The notes: generated by a model not told the origin, from the sequence alone. A DNA stretch of 64,000 bases from Hydrogenophaga sp. (GCA_030653975.1 JAURYH010000029.1:1-64000); one strand, 5' to 3'. Numbered from the stretch's first letter, positions 22,084 to 32,933 are shown. Made by a program: numbers and translations.

Positions 22084-22911
22084 ATGAACGCATCCACCCA
22101 CCCCATCATCACCTTCATCGGCGGCGGCAACATGGCCAGCGCCATCATCGGCGGCCTGGTCCGCCAGGGCCACCCCAGCGCCGCCTTGCAGGTGGTCGAG
22201 CCCTGGGACGAGCAGCGCGCGAAGCTGGCGCAGCAGTTCCCGGGCATGACCGTGCTGACCGCCGCCAGCGCCGACCTCAAACCCTCGGGCCTGGTGGTCT
22301 GGGCCGTGAAGCCGCAGACCTTCAAGGACGCGGCGCTCGCCAGCCAGCCTTTTCTGGGCGACGCCCTGCACCTGAGCGTGGCCGCCGGCATCACCAGCGA
22401 GAGCATGGCCGGCTGGCTGCGGACGCAGCGCATCGTGCGCGCCATGCCCAACACGCCCGCCCTGGTCGGCCTGGGCATGACCGGTCTGATGGCGCGCGCC
22501 GCCGTCTCGGACGCCGACCGTGCCCTGGTGGAGCGTGTGGTCCGCACCACCGGCGAGCTGGTCTGGGTGAACGTGGAGTCGGACCTGGACGCGGTGACCG
22601 CGATCTCGGGTTCCGGCCCGGCCTATGTGTTCTATTTCCTCGAAGCCATGCGCGACGCCGGTGCCCGCATGGGCCTCGCGCCCGAAGTGGCGCAGCAGCT
22701 CGCCATCGGCACCTTCATCGGCGCGGCCACCCTGGCACAACGCTCCAGCGAGCCGCTGCAGACGCTGCGCGAACGTGTCACGTCCAAAGGCGGCACCACC
22801 TACGCGGCGATCATGTCGATGGAAGCGAGCGGTGTGAAAGCGAAATTCGAGGAAGCCTTGCGGGCGGCGCAGGCCCGGGCCGCTGAACTGGGCAAAGAAT
22901 TCGGCAAGTAG
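22084..22911 (+). CDS. proC: Pyrroline-5-carboxylate reductase
   Basis: A 275-residue enzyme for the last step of proline synthesis, reducing pyrroline-5-carboxylate with NAD(P)H. The Rossmann motif FIGGGNMASAIIGGL is at the N-terminus. The C-terminal signature region SGSGPAYVFYFLEAMRDA and the RVTSKGGTT segment are intact. The ATG is 22 bases after the glpK stop, but the functions are unrelated. It is convergent with ubiA. Confidence 0.95.
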   Translation: MNASTHPIITFIGGGNMASAIIGGLVRQGHPSAALQVVEPWDEQRAKLAQQFPGMTVLTAASADLKPSGLVVWAVKPQTFKDAALASQPFLGDALHLSVAAGITSESMAGWLRTQRIVRAMPNTPALVGLGMTGLMARAAVSDADRALVERVVRTTGELVWVNVESDLDAVTAISGSGPAYVFYFLEAMRDAGARMGLAPEVAQQLAIGTFIGAATLAQRSSEPLQTLRERVTSKGGTTYAAIMSMEASGVKAKFEEALRAAQARAAELGKEFGK

Positions 22912-22935
22912 AGGCTCACCCCCCGCGCCGCGGTT

Positions 22936-23856
22936 TCACACGCCGAGAACGACACCGACAAAGACCGTGAACCCCAGCCAGTGGTTGAGGCGGAAGGCCT
23001 TGAAGCAGCCGTCGCGCGTGCGGTCCTTGATGAGCCGGAAATGCCAGGCCACCTGGCCCAGCGCCACCAGCAGCATGGCGCCCCAGACCCAGGGGTTCAC
23101 CACGGACCACAGCGCGGCGGTCCAGATGCCCAGGAAGACCAGGTAGAACGTGGTGACGGCGGGCACGTCGGCGTCGCCCAGCGTGATGGCCGAGGTCTTC
23201 ATGCCGATGCGCAGGTCGTCGTCGCGGTCCACCATGGCGTATTCGGTGTCGTAGGCCAGCACCCAGAACAGGTTGCCCGCCATCAGCAGCCAGGCCAGTG
23301 GCGGCACGCTGTGCCACACCCCGGCCCAGAAGCCCGGCGCGCTCCAGGGCGCCGCGCCGCTGAACAGCTCCAGCGCCGGGCCGCCGTTCACTGCTGCAAA
23401 AGCCATCGGAATGCCGAAGCTGAAGGCCACGCCCAGCACCGCCTGCGGCATCGAAACGTGGCGCTTGGCATAGGGGTAGACCAGCGACAGCACCAGACCC
23501 AGCACCGACCAGGTGATGGTCGCCACGTTGGTCGTGAGCACCAGCAGGAAGGCCGTGAAAGCGAGCGCGGCACCCACACCCAGTGCCTCGCCCACGCCCA
23601 CGCGCCCGCTGGTCACCGGCCGCTGCGCGGTGCGCTTGACGTGTTTGTCGAACTCGCGGTCGGCCACGTCGTTGACGCAGCAGCCGGCGCTGCGCATGAG
23701 GATGGTGCCGGCCACGAACACCAGCAACAGGTGCAGCCCCGGGAAACCACCCGCCGCCACCCACAGGGCCGACAGCGAAGGCCAGAGCAGCAACAGCCAG
23801 CCCGCTGGGCGGTTCCAGCGGATCAGATCAAGATAGAGGTTCAATCGATCAGACAA
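22936..23856 (-). CDS. ubiA: 4-hydroxybenzoate octaprenyltransferase
   Basis: A membrane prenyltransferase for ubiquinone synthesis with about eight helices. Both Asp-rich motifs that bind Mg-prenyl diphosphate are present: NDVADREFD (near residue 70) and [12 protein letters not shown] (near residue 200). I prefer the TTG start at 23856 because GGAG lies eight bases upstream; an ATG at 23898 would add 14 residues. With the TTG start the protein is 306 residues. Confidence 0.9.
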   Translation of the reverse strand: MSDRLNLYLDLIRWNRPAGWLLLLWPSLSALWVAAGGFPGLHLLLVFVAGTILMRSAGCCVNDVADREFDKHVKRTAQRPVTSGRVGVGEALGVGAALAFTAFLLVLTTNVATITWSVLGLVLSLVYPYAKRHVSMPQAVLGVAFSFGIPMAFAAVNGGPALELFSGAAPWSAPGFWAGVWHSVPPLAWLLMAGNLFWVLAYDTEYAMVDRDDDLRIGMKTSAITLGDADVPAVTTFYLVFLGIWTAALWSVVNPWVWGAMLLVALGQVAWHFRLIKDRTRDGCFKAFRLNHWLGFTVFVGVVLGV

Positions 23857-23898
23857 GGTAAGGACTCCGCAGGAATTGGGGCACACCGGTACCAGCAC

Positions 23899-23975
23899 AC
23901 ACCGCAGAACCGGCTACGCCGGGCTGCTGGTGTGGTCCCCCTGGGGGGGGGACGACGCGGAGCGGCGCAGGGGAA
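23899..23975 (-). repeat. Dispersed repeat type A, ubiA-oxyR gap
   Basis: Read on the minus strand it has the type A order: CGCCGCTCCGCG, a C-run/G-run hairpin (CCCCCCAGGGGG), then CCCGGCGTAGCCGGTTCTGCGG. It fills most of the gap between oxyR and ubiA. Confidence 0.75.
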
Positions 23976-23977
23976 TG

Positions 23978-24937
23978 TCAAGACAACCGTTTGACGCCCG
24001 GCAACTCGCAGGCGTACACCGCATTGCGCAACTCGGCAATCGCTTCGTAACGCGTGAAACTGCGCCGCCAGGCGAGCACCACGCGCCGGGTCGGCGCCTC
24101 GCCCTCGAACGGCAGGTAACGCACAAACGACGAGTCGCCGAAGTCCTGGCCCGCGTTGGGCGCGCCGTCCAGCGCCGAGCTCGGCACGGACAGGCGGGGC
24201 ACCAGGGTCACGCCCATGCCGGCGGCCACCATGTGCTTGATGGTTTCCAGCGACGAGCCTTCGAAGCTCTTGCGGATGCCTTCCGTGTCACTGGAAAAGC
24301 GGGCGAATTCCGGGCAGACCTCCAGCACGTGGTCGCGGAAACAATGGCCCGTGCCCAGCAGCAGCATGGTCTCGCGCTTGAGCTCTTCGGTGGTGACACA
24401 TTTCTGCTGCGCCAGCGGGTGCCCGACCGGTACCGCCGCCAGGAACGGCTCGTCGTACAGCGGCGCAATCGCCAGGTTGGTGTCCGGGAACGGCTCGGCC
24501 AGGATGGCGCAATCGATCTCGCCCAGGCGCAACTGCTCCAGCAGTTTGGTGGTGAAGTTCTCCAGCAGCATCAACGGCATCTGTGGCGTGCGCTCAATCA
24601 CCTGGCGCACCAGGTTCGGCAACAGATAAGGCCCGATGGTGTAGATCACCCCCAGCCGCAGCGGGCCGGCCAGCGGGTCCTTGCCCCGTTTGGCGATTTC
24701 CTTGATCCCGGCGGCCTGTTCGAGCACGGTCTGCGCCTGGCGCACGATCTCTTCGCCCAGCGGCGTGACCGCGATTTCGCTCGCGTTGCGTTCGAAGATC
24801 TTGAGCTCCAGCTCCTCTTCGAGCTTCTTGATCGCCACGGACAGCGTGGGTTGCGAGACAAAACAGGCCTCGGCCGCCTTGCCGAAATGCCGCTCGCGCG
24901 CGACGGCAACAATGTATTTGAGTTCGGTGAGCGTCAT
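23978..24937 (-). CDS. oxyR: LysR-type peroxide sensor OxyR
   Basis: A 319-residue LysR regulator of the peroxide response. The winged helix-turn-helix is at residues 1-60 (AAEACFVSQPTLSVAIKKLE). The two redox cysteines are Cys199 and Cys208 in GHCFRDHVLEVC, exactly the E. coli numbering, which supports OxyR over other LysR proteins. The start MTLTELKYIV is the family start; an upstream extension through a dispersed repeat is rejected. It is followed upstream by recG in the same direction, an arrangement also known from Pseudomonas. Confidence 0.93.
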   Translation of the reverse strand: MTLTELKYIVAVARERHFGKAAEACFVSQPTLSVAIKKLEEELELKIFERNASEIAVTPLGEEIVRQAQTVLEQAAGIKEIAKRGKDPLAGPLRLGVIYTIGPYLLPNLVRQVIERTPQMPLMLLENFTTKLLEQLRLGEIDCAILAEPFPDTNLAIAPLYDEPFLAAVPVGHPLAQQKCVTTEELKRETMLLLGTGHCFRDHVLEVCPEFARFSSDTEGIRKSFEGSSLETIKHMVAAGMGVTLVPRLSVPSSALDGAPNAGQDFGDSSFVRYLPFEGEAPTRRVVLAWRRSFTRYEAIAELRNAVYACELPGVKRLS

Positions 24938-24978
24938 GGAGGTATTTTGCTCCCCGCCCGCGCCGTTGGAATTGATTT

Positions 24979-25060
24979 CCCCCGCGCCGCCTGCGGCGTC
25001 ACCCCCCAGGGGGCGATGCCAGTGGCCCGGCGGAGCCGGTTCCACCGCATCCTGGGTGCA
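24979..25060 (+). repeat. Dispersed repeat type A, oxyR-recG gap
   Basis: Contains CGCGCCGCCTGCGGCG, ACCCCCCAGGGGGCG and GCCAGTGGCCCGGCGGAGCCGG in the same order as the copies at 46277 and 59984. It lies between oxyR and recG. Confidence 0.75.
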
Positions 25061-25090
25061 GGCACTTTCGCCGGACACGGACCGGTGTTC

Positions 25091-27190
25091 TCAAGCTTTC
25101 AGATATTCCGCCTTGCTGCCGAGCCAGCGGGCGATGTGCTTTTCGGCCGCAGTCGGATGCTGCGCCAGCATTTGGGTGGCGGCCTGCCTGGCCCAGTCGA
25201 GCAGGTGCCCGTCGGTGGCCAGATCGGCAAACCGCAGCATCGCCGCCCCCGACTGGCGCGCGCCGAGGAATTCACCCGGGCCGCGAATCTCCAGGTCACG
25301 GCGCGCGATCTCGAAACCGTCGCTGGTCCCGGCCATGGCCTTGAGCCGCTCGCGCGCGGTCTCGCCCAGACGACCGCCCTCGGGCGGGGTGTAGAGCAGC
25401 ACGCAGGCCGAGGCCGCCGCGCCACGGCCCACCCGGCCGCGCAACTGGTGCAACTGAGAGAGGCCGAAACGTTCGGCGTGTTCGATCACCATGAGCGAGG
25501 CGTTGGGCACGTCCACGCCGACCTCGATCACCGTGGTGGACACCAGCACGCCCATGTGACCGCTGGTGAAGAGCGACATCACCGCCTTCTTCTCGGCCAC
25601 CGGCATGCGCGAGTGCAGCAGGCCGACCACGGTGCCAGACAACGCGTCACTGAGCTCGGCGTGCGTGGCCGTCGCGTTCGACAGATCCAGCGCCTCGCTC
25701 TCTTCGATCAGCGGGCAGACCCAGTACACCTGCCGACCCTGCGCCACCTGCGCACGGATGCGTTCGATCACCTCGTGGCGCCGCTGGTCCGACACGACCT
25801 TGGTGACGATGGGTGTGCGGCCGGGTGGCAGCTCGTCGATGGTGGAGACGTCGAGGTCGGCGTAGTAGCTCATGGCGAGCGTTCTGGGAATCGGCGTCGC
25901 CGTCATCATCAGAAGGTGCGGCTCGCGCGACTGTCCATCATCGCCCTCGGTCATCTTGGAGCGAAGCGCGAGCCGCTGCGCCACCCCAAACCGGTGCTGC
26001 TCGTCGATGATGGCCAGCGCCAGGTTCTGGAACACCACCTGGTCCTGGATCACGGCGTGTGTGCCCACCACCAGCGCGGCTTCGCCGCTGGCGATCAGGG
26101 CCAACATCTCGGTGCGCTGTTTCTTCTTCTGGCTGCCGGTGAGCCAGGCCACGCGTTGGCCCAGCGGCGCGAGCAGCGGCTCCAGCCAGCCGATGAGCTT
26201 GGCGAAATGCTGTTCGGCCAGGATCTCGGTGGGTGCCATCAGCGCGCACTGCCAGCCCGAGTCGATGGCGATGGCGGCGGCCAGCGCGGCCACCACCGTC
26301 TTGCCCGAACCCACGTCGCCCTGCAGCAGGCGGTGCATGGGCACGGGGCGGGCCAGATCGCGCGCGATCTCCTCACCCACGCGGCGCTGCGCACCGGTCA
26401 GCGCGAACGGCAACACGGCGAGCAACTGCTCGTGCAGGCCGCCCGGCGCCGTGCGCAAGACCGGCGCGCGCAGGGCATCGCGTTCGCGCTTCGCCGTCAG
26501 CTGCGACAGCTGCTGCGCCAGCAGTTCCTCGGCCTTGAGCCGCTGCCATGCCGGGTGGCTGCGGTCTTCGAGTGCGTCCAGCGACACGTCCGGCCCCGGG
26601 TGGTGCAGGTAGCGCAGCGCGTCGCGCAACGTCCAGGTGCCGTGCACCACGCGCTGCAGGCTGCCCAGCAGTTCGGGCGGGATGGTTTCCGACAGGTCGG
26701 CGCGCGCCAGGCCGCTGGCCACCACCTTGCGCAGGTAGGCCTGGGGCAGTTGGGCGCTGGTGGGGTAGACGGGGGTGAGCGCGTCGGGCAGCTCGCCGCC
26801 CGCCGCATGAAAGGCCGGGTGCATCATGGTGCGGCCCATGAAACCGCCACGCACTTCGCCGCGCACCCGCACCCGCGCGCCCACGGCCAGCGCCTTCTGG
26901 TGCGAGGGGTAGAAGCTGAAGAAGCGCAGGGTGCAGGTGTCGGAGCCGTCGTCCAGCGTCACCAGCAGCTGGCGGCGCGGGCGCAGGGTGATCTCCTGGT
27001 GCGTCACCGTGCCTTCGACCTGCACCGTCTGCCCGTCGCGCGCATCGCTCAGGCGCACCAAGCGGGTTTCGTCTTCGTAGCGCAGCGGCAGGTGCAGCGC
27101 CAGGTCGATGTCGCGCGTGAGCCCCAGCTTGAGCAGGGCTTTCTGCGGGGCAGAGAGCGCCTGGGCGGGAGCGGGCTTGGCGTCGGGCAT
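25091..27190 (-). CDS. recG: ATP-dependent DNA helicase RecG
   Basis: A 699-residue branch-migration helicase that regresses stalled forks. An N-terminal wedge/OB domain (about 40-160) precedes two helicase domains. Walker A is [16 protein letters not shown], motif II is DEQHRFG (the RecG form of DExH), and motif [11 protein letters not shown] is present. ATG at 27190. Transcribed toward oxyR and divergent from queA. Confidence 0.95.
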   Translation of the reverse strand: MPDAKPAPAQALSAPQKALLKLGLTRDIDLALHLPLRYEDETRLVRLSDARDGQTVQVEGTVTHQEITLRPRRQLLVTLDDGSDTCTLRFFSFYPSHQKALAVGARVRVRGEVRGGFMGRTMMHPAFHAAGGELPDALTPVYPTSAQLPQAYLRKVVASGLARADLSETIPPELLGSLQRVVHGTWTLRDALRYLHHPGPDVSLDALEDRSHPAWQRLKAEELLAQQLSQLTAKRERDALRAPVLRTAPGGLHEQLLAVLPFALTGAQRRVGEEIARDLARPVPMHRLLQGDVGSGKTVVAALAAAIAIDSGWQCALMAPTEILAEQHFAKLIGWLEPLLAPLGQRVAWLTGSQKKKQRTEMLALIASGEAALVVGTHAVIQDQVVFQNLALAIIDEQHRFGVAQRLALRSKMTEGDDGQSREPHLLMMTATPIPRTLAMSYYADLDVSTIDELPPGRTPIVTKVVSDQRRHEVIERIRAQVAQGRQVYWVCPLIEESEALDLSNATATHAELSDALSGTVVGLLHSRMPVAEKKAVMSLFTSGHMGVLVSTTVIEVGVDVPNASLMVIEHAERFGLSQLHQLRGRVGRGAAASACVLLYTPPEGGRLGETARERLKAMAGTSDGFEIARRDLEIRGPGEFLGARQSGAAMLRFADLATDGHLLDWARQAATQMLAQHPTAAEKHIARWLGSKAEYLKA

Positions 27191-27269
27191 GGGACAATTC
27201 TGCCTGTCTTTTTATCCACCCCTCTCGTCACTTTCACTTGGAACGGGCCTTGTCCGGCCCTCAAGCAGC

Positions 27270-28373
27270 ATGAACGCTTCTTCCCCTGCGGCACGCGCCT
27301 TCACCGTCGCCGATTTCGATTTCCAGCTCCCCGAAGCCCTGATCGCGCAGCACCCCACCGCCGAACGCAGCGCCTCGCGCCTGCTCGACGGCACCGGGGC
27401 GATGCCGGTGGACCGCATCTTCCGCGAGCTGCCGGGGCTGCTGCGCAGCGGCGACCTGCTGGTGTTCAACGACACACAGGTCGTGAAAGCAAGGCTGTTC
27501 GGCGAGAAAGCCAGCGGCGGCAAGTTCGAGATCCTGATCGAGCGCGTGCTGTTGCCACACGAAGCCAGCGACGGCTCGGGGCAGGAGGTCGTGGCGCACA
27601 TCCGCGTGAGCAAGAAGCCGCAGCCCGGCGGTCTGCTGCACTTGTCGGGCGGACTCCAGGGCGACGGCTTCGACGCGGTCTTCCTGGGCCGCTGGCCCGA
27701 TGAACAGGGACAGCTCTTCCGCCTGCGCCTGCAAGGCCCGGCGGGCGAAACGCCTTACGAGCTGATGGCGCGCCACGGCCATGTGCCGCTGCCGCCCTAC
27801 ATCACCCACGCCGACGACGCCGACGACGAGCGCCGCTACCAGACCGTGTTCGCGCGTGTGCCGGGGGCGGTGGCGGCGCCCACGGCCGCGCTGCACTTCG
27901 ACGAAGGTGTGCTGAATGCGCTCGAAGCGCGCGGCGTGCAGCGCGCGAACGTGACGCTGCACGTGGGCGCCGGCACGTTTGCCCCCATGAAGACCGAGCG
28001 CATCGACGACCACGTGATGCACCACGAGCGCTACGCGATCCCGCCAGAAACCGTCCAGGCCATCGCCGACTGCCGCGCACGTGGCGGGCGCGTGGTGGCG
28101 GTGGGCACGACCAGCGTGCGCACGCTGGAGAGCTGGGCGCGGTCCGGCGAGACATCGGGCGACACCAACATCTTCATCACGCCGGGTTTTGACTTCCACG
28201 TCGTGGACGTGCTGGTGACCAATTTCCACCTGCCCAAGAGCACGCTGATGATGCTGGTGAGCGCCTTCGCCGGCCACGAACACGTGATGGCGCTCTACCG
28301 CCATGCGGTGGCGCAGGGCTACCGCTTCTTCAGCTATGGCGACGCCATGCTGCTGGCGCGACGTCGGGCCTGA
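27270..28373 (+). CDS. queA: S-adenosylmethionine:tRNA ribosyltransferase-isomerase
   Basis: A 367-residue enzyme of queuosine synthesis that transfers the ribosyl part of SAM to preQ1 in tRNA. The [24 protein letters not shown] start and [18 protein letters not shown] and [18 protein letters not shown] segments are typical. ATG at 27270 gives the family start. Another queuosine gene, tgt, lies 6 kb away on the same strand. Confidence 0.95.
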   Translation: MNASSPAARAFTVADFDFQLPEALIAQHPTAERSASRLLDGTGAMPVDRIFRELPGLLRSGDLLVFNDTQVVKARLFGEKASGGKFEILIERVLLPHEASDGSGQEVVAHIRVSKKPQPGGLLHLSGGLQGDGFDAVFLGRWPDEQGQLFRLRLQGPAGETPYELMARHGHVPLPPYITHADDADDERRYQTVFARVPGAVAAPTAALHFDEGVLNALEARGVQRANVTLHVGAGTFAPMKTERIDDHVMHHERYAIPPETVQAIADCRARGGRVVAVGTTSVRTLESWARSGETSGDTNIFITPGFDFHVVDVLVTNFHLPKSTLMMLVSAFAGHEHVMALYRHAVAQGYRFFSYGDAMLLARRRA

Positions 28374-28503
28374 CGGCAGGGCATCGGACGATCCAGTTTC
28401 AACGCCGCGCAGAAATAGAATGGCTTTGAGCGCCCGAGCGCCCGCACACCACCAGCGCACAGCCCCCTTCCATCCGAGCCTTTCATCCGAGACCTGACCC
28501 TCC

Positions 28504-29511
28504 ATGCTCAGCTCCGTAACACGGTCAAGGATCGTGCTTAGCCTGGCATCAGGCGTGCGCAGGGTTGCGGGCGGCTCGGCGCTGCTCGTTGTGTTGTTGT
28601 GGCCCATGGCCACGCGAGCCGACCTTGCGCAGTGGGCGTACCAGACGTTCCCGTTTGCCCAGGCGCTGAACGTGAACGCGGTGTATGAAGTGACTCACAG
28701 CACACCGGAGCGCCTGCTCGAGACGATCCGCCGCTGGGGAGTCGACGTCAGGCTGGTGCGCAGCGAGTCACCCGTCCGGCCCGTGAACCCGCTGCTGGCG
28801 GGGCTGCCGCTGGCAACGCCGGAACTGCTCCGGCAGGCGGGTTATCTCGAATCCTACGAAGGCCTGGTGCTTCACGGGAACGCCAATTTCTGTGCGGCGG
28901 GTCGCAGCTTGATCCTCATCCGAGACACCGCGCAAAGCTACACGCTGATCCACGAATTCGTGCAGTCACTGCTGCGCCCCGTGTGTGCCACTGAGCCAGA
29001 CGACCTGCTGGTGACCCGCTTTGGCACCGCCTTCAGGCGGCTCGTGATCTACCAGCGCCGTCTCTATGACGACCCCTACCGGCTGCTGAATCCCCAGTGG
29101 CGCCGGGACATCCTGACGGCCCAGGCCGACGTGGCCAAGGACCTCTTCGACCGGATCCGGATCGGTCAAAGCCAGGAAGCCATCGTCGAGAAGGTGCTCA
29201 GTCTCTATATCGACGAGCGCAGCCCGTTTTTCGACGCGGGCCGCCGCGCGCAAGGGCTGCAATATGGAGAGATCATGATCAACAACGCCATCGACATCTG
29301 CGACGCGCTGGACGGGTCGGCGGTCTTCGTCGAGGAATCCGTTCGCAACCTGCGCCAGTTGATGCGCGATGGCCATATCCGGCCGGGCGATGGCGTGGCA
29401 TTGACCGACGACGACGAGGCCATCGTTGTCGGCTCTGTCTCGGCAGTACAGGCCCATCTGGCGGTCGTTAGAGCCGAACTGGAGGTGCTCAAGCGGTTCT
29501 ACAGCCGGTGA
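28504..29511 (+). CDS. Secreted hypothetical protein with HEFVQ motif
   Basis: A 335-residue protein with a likely signal peptide or anchor (GSALLVVLLWPMATRADLAQ, cleavage after about residue 39). The mature part has a LIHEFVQSLL segment near residue 158 that resembles a gluzincin HExxH helix but has Gln where the second His should be. The rest is helical and charged. I do not recognise a family. It follows queA by 130 bases and is convergent with the Rieske gene. Confidence 0.6.
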   Translation: MLSSVTRSRIVLSLASGVRRVAGGSALLVVLLWPMATRADLAQWAYQTFPFAQALNVNAVYEVTHSTPERLLETIRRWGVDVRLVRSESPVRPVNPLLAGLPLATPELLRQAGYLESYEGLVLHGNANFCAAGRSLILIRDTAQSYTLIHEFVQSLLRPVCATEPDDLLVTRFGTAFRRLVIYQRRLYDDPYRLLNPQWRRDILTAQADVAKDLFDRIRIGQSQEAIVEKVLSLYIDERSPFFDAGRRAQGLQYGEIMINNAIDICDALDGSAVFVEESVRNLRQLMRDGHIRPGDGVALTDDDEAIVVGSVSAVQAHLAVVRAELEVLKRFYSR

Positions 29512-29611
29512 CGGCGAAGACCATGGCTTCTGGCCGGTATCCATCTCGGGTGAACGCACCGTCGCGCAACCCCACGCTTGGCCAGGGGGCGCAAAGTGCA
29601 GCAGGTCGCAT

Positions 29612-29923
29612 TCATCCCAGATCCAGCCAGACCCGTCCACCCTCGACCTTCACCGGCCAGACCTTGATGGGCTCGGTGCAGGGCGAGAAGGTGGCGTCGC
29701 CGGTGCGCAGGTCGAAGCGGCCCTGATGATGGGGGCACTCGATCTCGTGGCCTTCCACGAAACCGTCGCACAGCCTGGCATGGCCGTGGGTGCAGAGGTT
29801 GTCGGTGGCGAAGACCTCGCCATCCACCGCAAACAGCGCGATGTCGAGTCCACCCGGCGCCACCGGAATGCCCGCGCCCTCAAACAGATCGGCCTCGGCG
29901 GCCACGTCGGTCCAGTTGCTCAT
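29612..29923 (-). CDS. Rieske-type ferredoxin, NagAb-like
   Basis: A 103-residue ferredoxin of ring-hydroxylating dioxygenases. The [2Fe-2S] ligands are Cys44-x-His46 ([11 protein letters not shown]) and Cys63-x2-His66 ([13 protein letters not shown]). It would carry electrons from a reductase to the hydroxylase encoded just upstream in the operon. It follows the beta-subunit gene by 14 bases. No reductase gene is present nearby. Confidence 0.88.
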   Translation of the reverse strand: MSNWTDVAAEADLFEGAGIPVAPGGLDIALFAVDGEVFATDNLCTHGHARLCDGFVEGHEIECPHHQGRFDLRTGDATFSPCTEPIKVWPVKVEGGRVWLDLG

Positions 29924-29937
29924 GAAGGTGGTCCTGT

Positions 29938-30429
29938 TCAGATGGGGTAGATGATGGAGTTGGGGATCATCTCGCTGTCGTACACGCAGTGGCGTTGGGC
30001 GAACTTCAGGCCGGTCGACGTCTGTGTGACGATGTCGAGGTAGCGGCCCACGTTGAACACGCTGCTCGCGCCATCGAGCTTGGTGCGGAACACCGCGTAG
30101 TTGGCTTCGCAGTGCCAGCGGCCCTGCGCGTCCACCTCACGCAGCACCGGCGCGCCGACCACATGGCGCTGGTAGTAGGGGTCGTGGAACAGCGTCTCTT
30201 TGATGCCATACACGCGGTCGCGCAGCATGGCCTGGCTGTCGAAGGCCAGCGTGGACAGCGGAAAGCCCCGCTCGTGGTTTTCACGCGGTTGCAGCTTGTA
30301 GATGCCGTCGGTGGTGAAGAACTCGGGCCAGAGTTCCCACTGCCCGCTGTCCACGGCCGAGGCGTAGTCGCTGTAGAGCTGCTGCAGGGCCTGCCAGGTG
30401 TTGAAGTCGACCTTGACCAGCGCGCTCAT
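29938..30429 (-). CDS. Ring-hydroxylating oxygenase small subunit, salicylate 5-hydroxylase-like (NagH)
   Basis: A 163-residue beta subunit of the SnoaL/NTF2-like fold, structural partner of the Rieske alpha subunit. Length and sequence ([58 protein letters not shown], about residues 123-157) fit the NagH/AndAd group. The start overlaps the alpha-subunit stop (ATGA), so translation is coupled. Confidence 0.88.
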   Translation of the reverse strand: MSALVKVDFNTWQALQQLYSDYASAVDSGQWELWPEFFTTDGIYKLQPRENHERGFPLSTLAFDSQAMLRDRVYGIKETLFHDPYYQRHVVGAPVLREVDAQGRWHCEANYAVFRTKLDGASSVFNVGRYLDIVTQTSTGLKFAQRHCVYDSEMIPNSIIYPI

Positions 30430-31727
30430 GGCTGGGCCTCCGGCGCTTCCATCACCTTGCGCCAGTATTCGTACATCCCGCGGATCAGCGTCTCGGTCAC
30501 CATGTGATCGGTCTCGCCCACCTCGCGCCCGCCCAGCTCGACCAGCGCGCGGTGTTGCGGCTTGCTCTCGAAGGCCTGTTGCGAGAACTCGATCACCTCG
30601 CCGTCGTCGGCGCTCACGAAGCCGGCTGGCCCGAACAGGTTGGCCTGGCGCAGGCGGCGCTCGGTCATCTCGGCCGTGTCGTCCTCAAAACCGAAGTGCG
30701 TCCACACGAAATCGAACGCGCCATGCCCGTCGGGCTGGATGTGGCGCGTGCTCACGCTGTTGACCTGCTGCTGGAAGATCACGCTGGGGAACAAGGTCGT
30801 CATGACCGCTGTCGGCATCTGTTCGCCCAGCTGCCACCAGGGCTCGGGAACGATGTCCAGGAAGCGCGGGTCTTCGAGCTGCATGCTCTCCTTGAAACTG
30901 GAGACCTGCGTGACCTGGGCCGCCTGGCCGCTGGCCTGGCCCATGCTGCCGCGGGTCGAGACCATGGCCGCGTGGCGGTGGTGTTCGTCCATGCGCAGCT
31001 CGCTCTTGTTATCGGCGCGCCAGAGGCCAAAGGTGACGAACCAGGTGTGCAGCAGGCCGGGGTGGTACGGGTCCTTGATGTTTTCCTGCATCAGCTTCCA
31101 GTTGCCGGGGATGCGCTGGCGGTTGTAGCCCAGGATGGTGAGCTGGCGGCCGTTGAACAGGCGGTCGAAATACCGCAGGATGGTCGGCCCCATGTAGTCC
31201 TCCAGCGACTCGACATCGTGATCGAAGCTCGCGAACACCACGCCGCCGCGCACCGCCACTTTCAGCTTCGTGAGTGCGTGGTCCTTGGGGTTGAAGTCGG
31301 CCGGCATGCCCCCGTTGACCTTGCCGTCCTGCCGCACGCCGCGCCGAAAGGGCACGCCTTGCAGGTCGCCGTTGGGCGCGTAGCTCCACTGGTGGTACGG
31401 GCAGACGAACTCGGTCTGGTTGCCATGGCGCTTGCGGCAGAAGCGCATGCCGCGGTGCGCGCAGACGTTTTCCACCACGTGGATGGCGCCGTCGGCGGCG
31501 CGCGTCATGATGACCGAGCGCTCGCCGACCACGCTGCGTTTGAAGTCGCCGGCGTTGGGGATCTCGGCCTCCAGGCCGACGTAACACCAGTGTCCCTTGT
31601 AGAAAAACCGCTCCAACTCGCGCTGGTGGCGTTGTTGGTCGGTGTAGACGGCGAAGGGGATGCGGCTGGTGCCGCCCAGCTCCCAATGCAGGGCATCCGG
31701 GCTGGCGATGGTGGCCTCGGCGGTCAT
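30426..31727 (-). CDS. Ring-hydroxylating oxygenase large subunit, salicylate 5-hydroxylase-like (NagG)
   Basis: A 433-residue alpha subunit. The Rieske ligands are CAHRG and CPYHQWSY (about residues 89-114). The catalytic domain has the mononuclear iron region [13 protein letters not shown] with the bridging Asp and two His. Residues 205-255 closely resemble NagG of Ralstonia U2, which converts salicylate to gentisate; anthranilate dioxygenase AndAc is the nearest alternative. The divergent NahR-like regulator supports salicylate. Order alpha, beta, ferredoxin matches nagG-nagH-nagAb but nagAa is missing. Confidence 0.85.
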   Translation of the reverse strand: MTAEATIASPDALHWELGGTSRIPFAVYTDQQRHQRELERFFYKGHWCYVGLEAEIPNAGDFKRSVVGERSVIMTRAADGAIHVVENVCAHRGMRFCRKRHGNQTEFVCPYHQWSYAPNGDLQGVPFRRGVRQDGKVNGGMPADFNPKDHALTKLKVAVRGGVVFASFDHDVESLEDYMGPTILRYFDRLFNGRQLTILGYNRQRIPGNWKLMQENIKDPYHPGLLHTWFVTFGLWRADNKSELRMDEHHRHAAMVSTRGSMGQASGQAAQVTQVSSFKESMQLEDPRFLDIVPEPWWQLGEQMPTAVMTTLFPSVIFQQQVNSVSTRHIQPDGHGAFDFVWTHFGFEDDTAEMTERRLRQANLFGPAGFVSADDGEVIEFSQQAFESKPQHRALVELGGREVGETDHMVTETLIRGMYEYWRKVMEAPEAQP

Positions 31728-31810
31728 GGTGTGTCTCCGGTTTTTGTCGAATTCACCCGCATGATCGCCAATCGCCCCCTATCCAGCAATCGAAACGGCG
31801 TGATAGCCTG

Positions 31811-31826
31811 TATTCACCATCGAAAT
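31811..31826. promoter_or_regulatory. Candidate NahR/NagR-type LysR box
   Basis: TATTCACCATCGAAATA lies between the divergent NagG-like gene and the LysR gene. It resembles the NahR/NagR half site ATTCA with a T-N11-A frame, but is not a perfect match. Low certainty. Confidence 0.4.
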
Positions 31827-31837
31827 AATGCACGCCC

Positions 31838-32755
31838 ATGAACCTGCACGAGATCGACCTCAACCTGCTGGTGGTGTTTCACCGGCTGCTGCGCGAACGC
31901 CGGGTCTCGCGCGTGGCCGAAGCGCTGGGCCTGAGCCAGCCGGCGGTGAGCAACGCCTTGCGCCGCCTGCGGGGTCTGCTGGGCGACGAACTGTTCCTGC
32001 GCACGCCGGGCGGCATGGAACCCACGCCCTACGCGCTGCAGCTCGCCGGCCCGGTGGCGCAGGCGCTGGACACGCTGCGGGAAGCCTTGAACGTGCGCGC
32101 CTCGTTCGAACCCGCCACCAGCGAGCGCTGCTTCACGCTGGCGATGTCCGACGTCGGTGAAACCTATTTCCTGCCGGTGCTGGTGGACGCGCTGGCCCTG
32201 ACAGCGCCACGCGTCACCCTGCAGTGCGTGCCCGTGGCCGACGCCTCGCTGCGCGACGACATGGCCGGTGGCCGGGTTGATCTGGCGCTGGGCCTGCTGC
32301 CGCAGTTGCAGGCCGGCTTTTTCCAGCAGACACTGTTTCGCCAGCACTACGTGGCCCTCATGCGCGCCGGCCACCCGCTGACCACTCGGGCGCAGATCAC
32401 CGCCGCGCAGTACCGCCAGGCCAGCCACGTGCGCGTGGTCTCGACCGGCACCGGCCACGGCCTGGTGGACGCGGCGCTGGAGCGGCTGGGCGTGAGGCGC
32501 AGCGTGCGGCTGACGGTGCCGCACTACGTGGCGCTGGGCCATGTGCTGGGCGGCAGCGATCTGATCGCGACCGTGCCCGAGCGCTTTGCCGATCGCGTGA
32601 CCGCGCCCTTCGGCCTCGTCGCCCGCCCGCTCACCCTCAAGCTGCCCGCCAGCCACATCGCCCAGCTCTGGCACGCCCACCTGCACCGCGACCCCGGCCA
32701 CCAGTGGCTGCGCGCGCTGGTCGCGATGCACTTTGGCGCGCCGGAAACCGCATGA
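31838..32755 (+). CDS. LysR regulator, NahR/NagR-like
   Basis: A 305-residue LysR activator. The winged helix-turn-helix covers about residues 5-65 (VAEALGLSQPAVSNALRRLRGLLGDELFLRTPGGMEPTPYA). The C-terminal half has SERCFTLAMSDVGETYF and GTGHGLVDAALERLGVRRSVRL, patterns shared with NahR, the salicylate-responsive activator. It is transcribed away from the hydroxylase operon, as nagR often is, and probably controls it. Confidence 0.85.
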   Translation: MNLHEIDLNLLVVFHRLLRERRVSRVAEALGLSQPAVSNALRRLRGLLGDELFLRTPGGMEPTPYALQLAGPVAQALDTLREALNVRASFEPATSERCFTLAMSDVGETYFLPVLVDALALTAPRVTLQCVPVADASLRDDMAGGRVDLALGLLPQLQAGFFQQTLFRQHYVALMRAGHPLTTRAQITAAQYRQASHVRVVSTGTGHGLVDAALERLGVRRSVRLTVPHYVALGHVLGGSDLIATVPERFADRVTAPFGLVARPLTLKLPASHIAQLWHAHLHRDPGHQWLRALVAMHFGAPETA

Positions 32756-32933
32756 TGCAGGCGGCCAGTGGCCTGCACGGCATCGCGACAGCCGTTCTCG
32801 AAACAACCACACAAGCGCTCACGGGTGAGCACTTTGTTCATCGCGTCGCGTCCCTGTTTCGCGCTCGTCCATCCCCGCACCCCCGCTGCCTTCACAATCG
32901 TGGACATCGGAAAATCTTGCTGCAGGTGGTCTC

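Noticed and set aside
23876-27703. A 1275-codon open frame across ubiA-oxyR-recG-queA
   Set aside because: His/Arg/Gln-rich antisense translation of four well-identified genes, with no domain resemblance.
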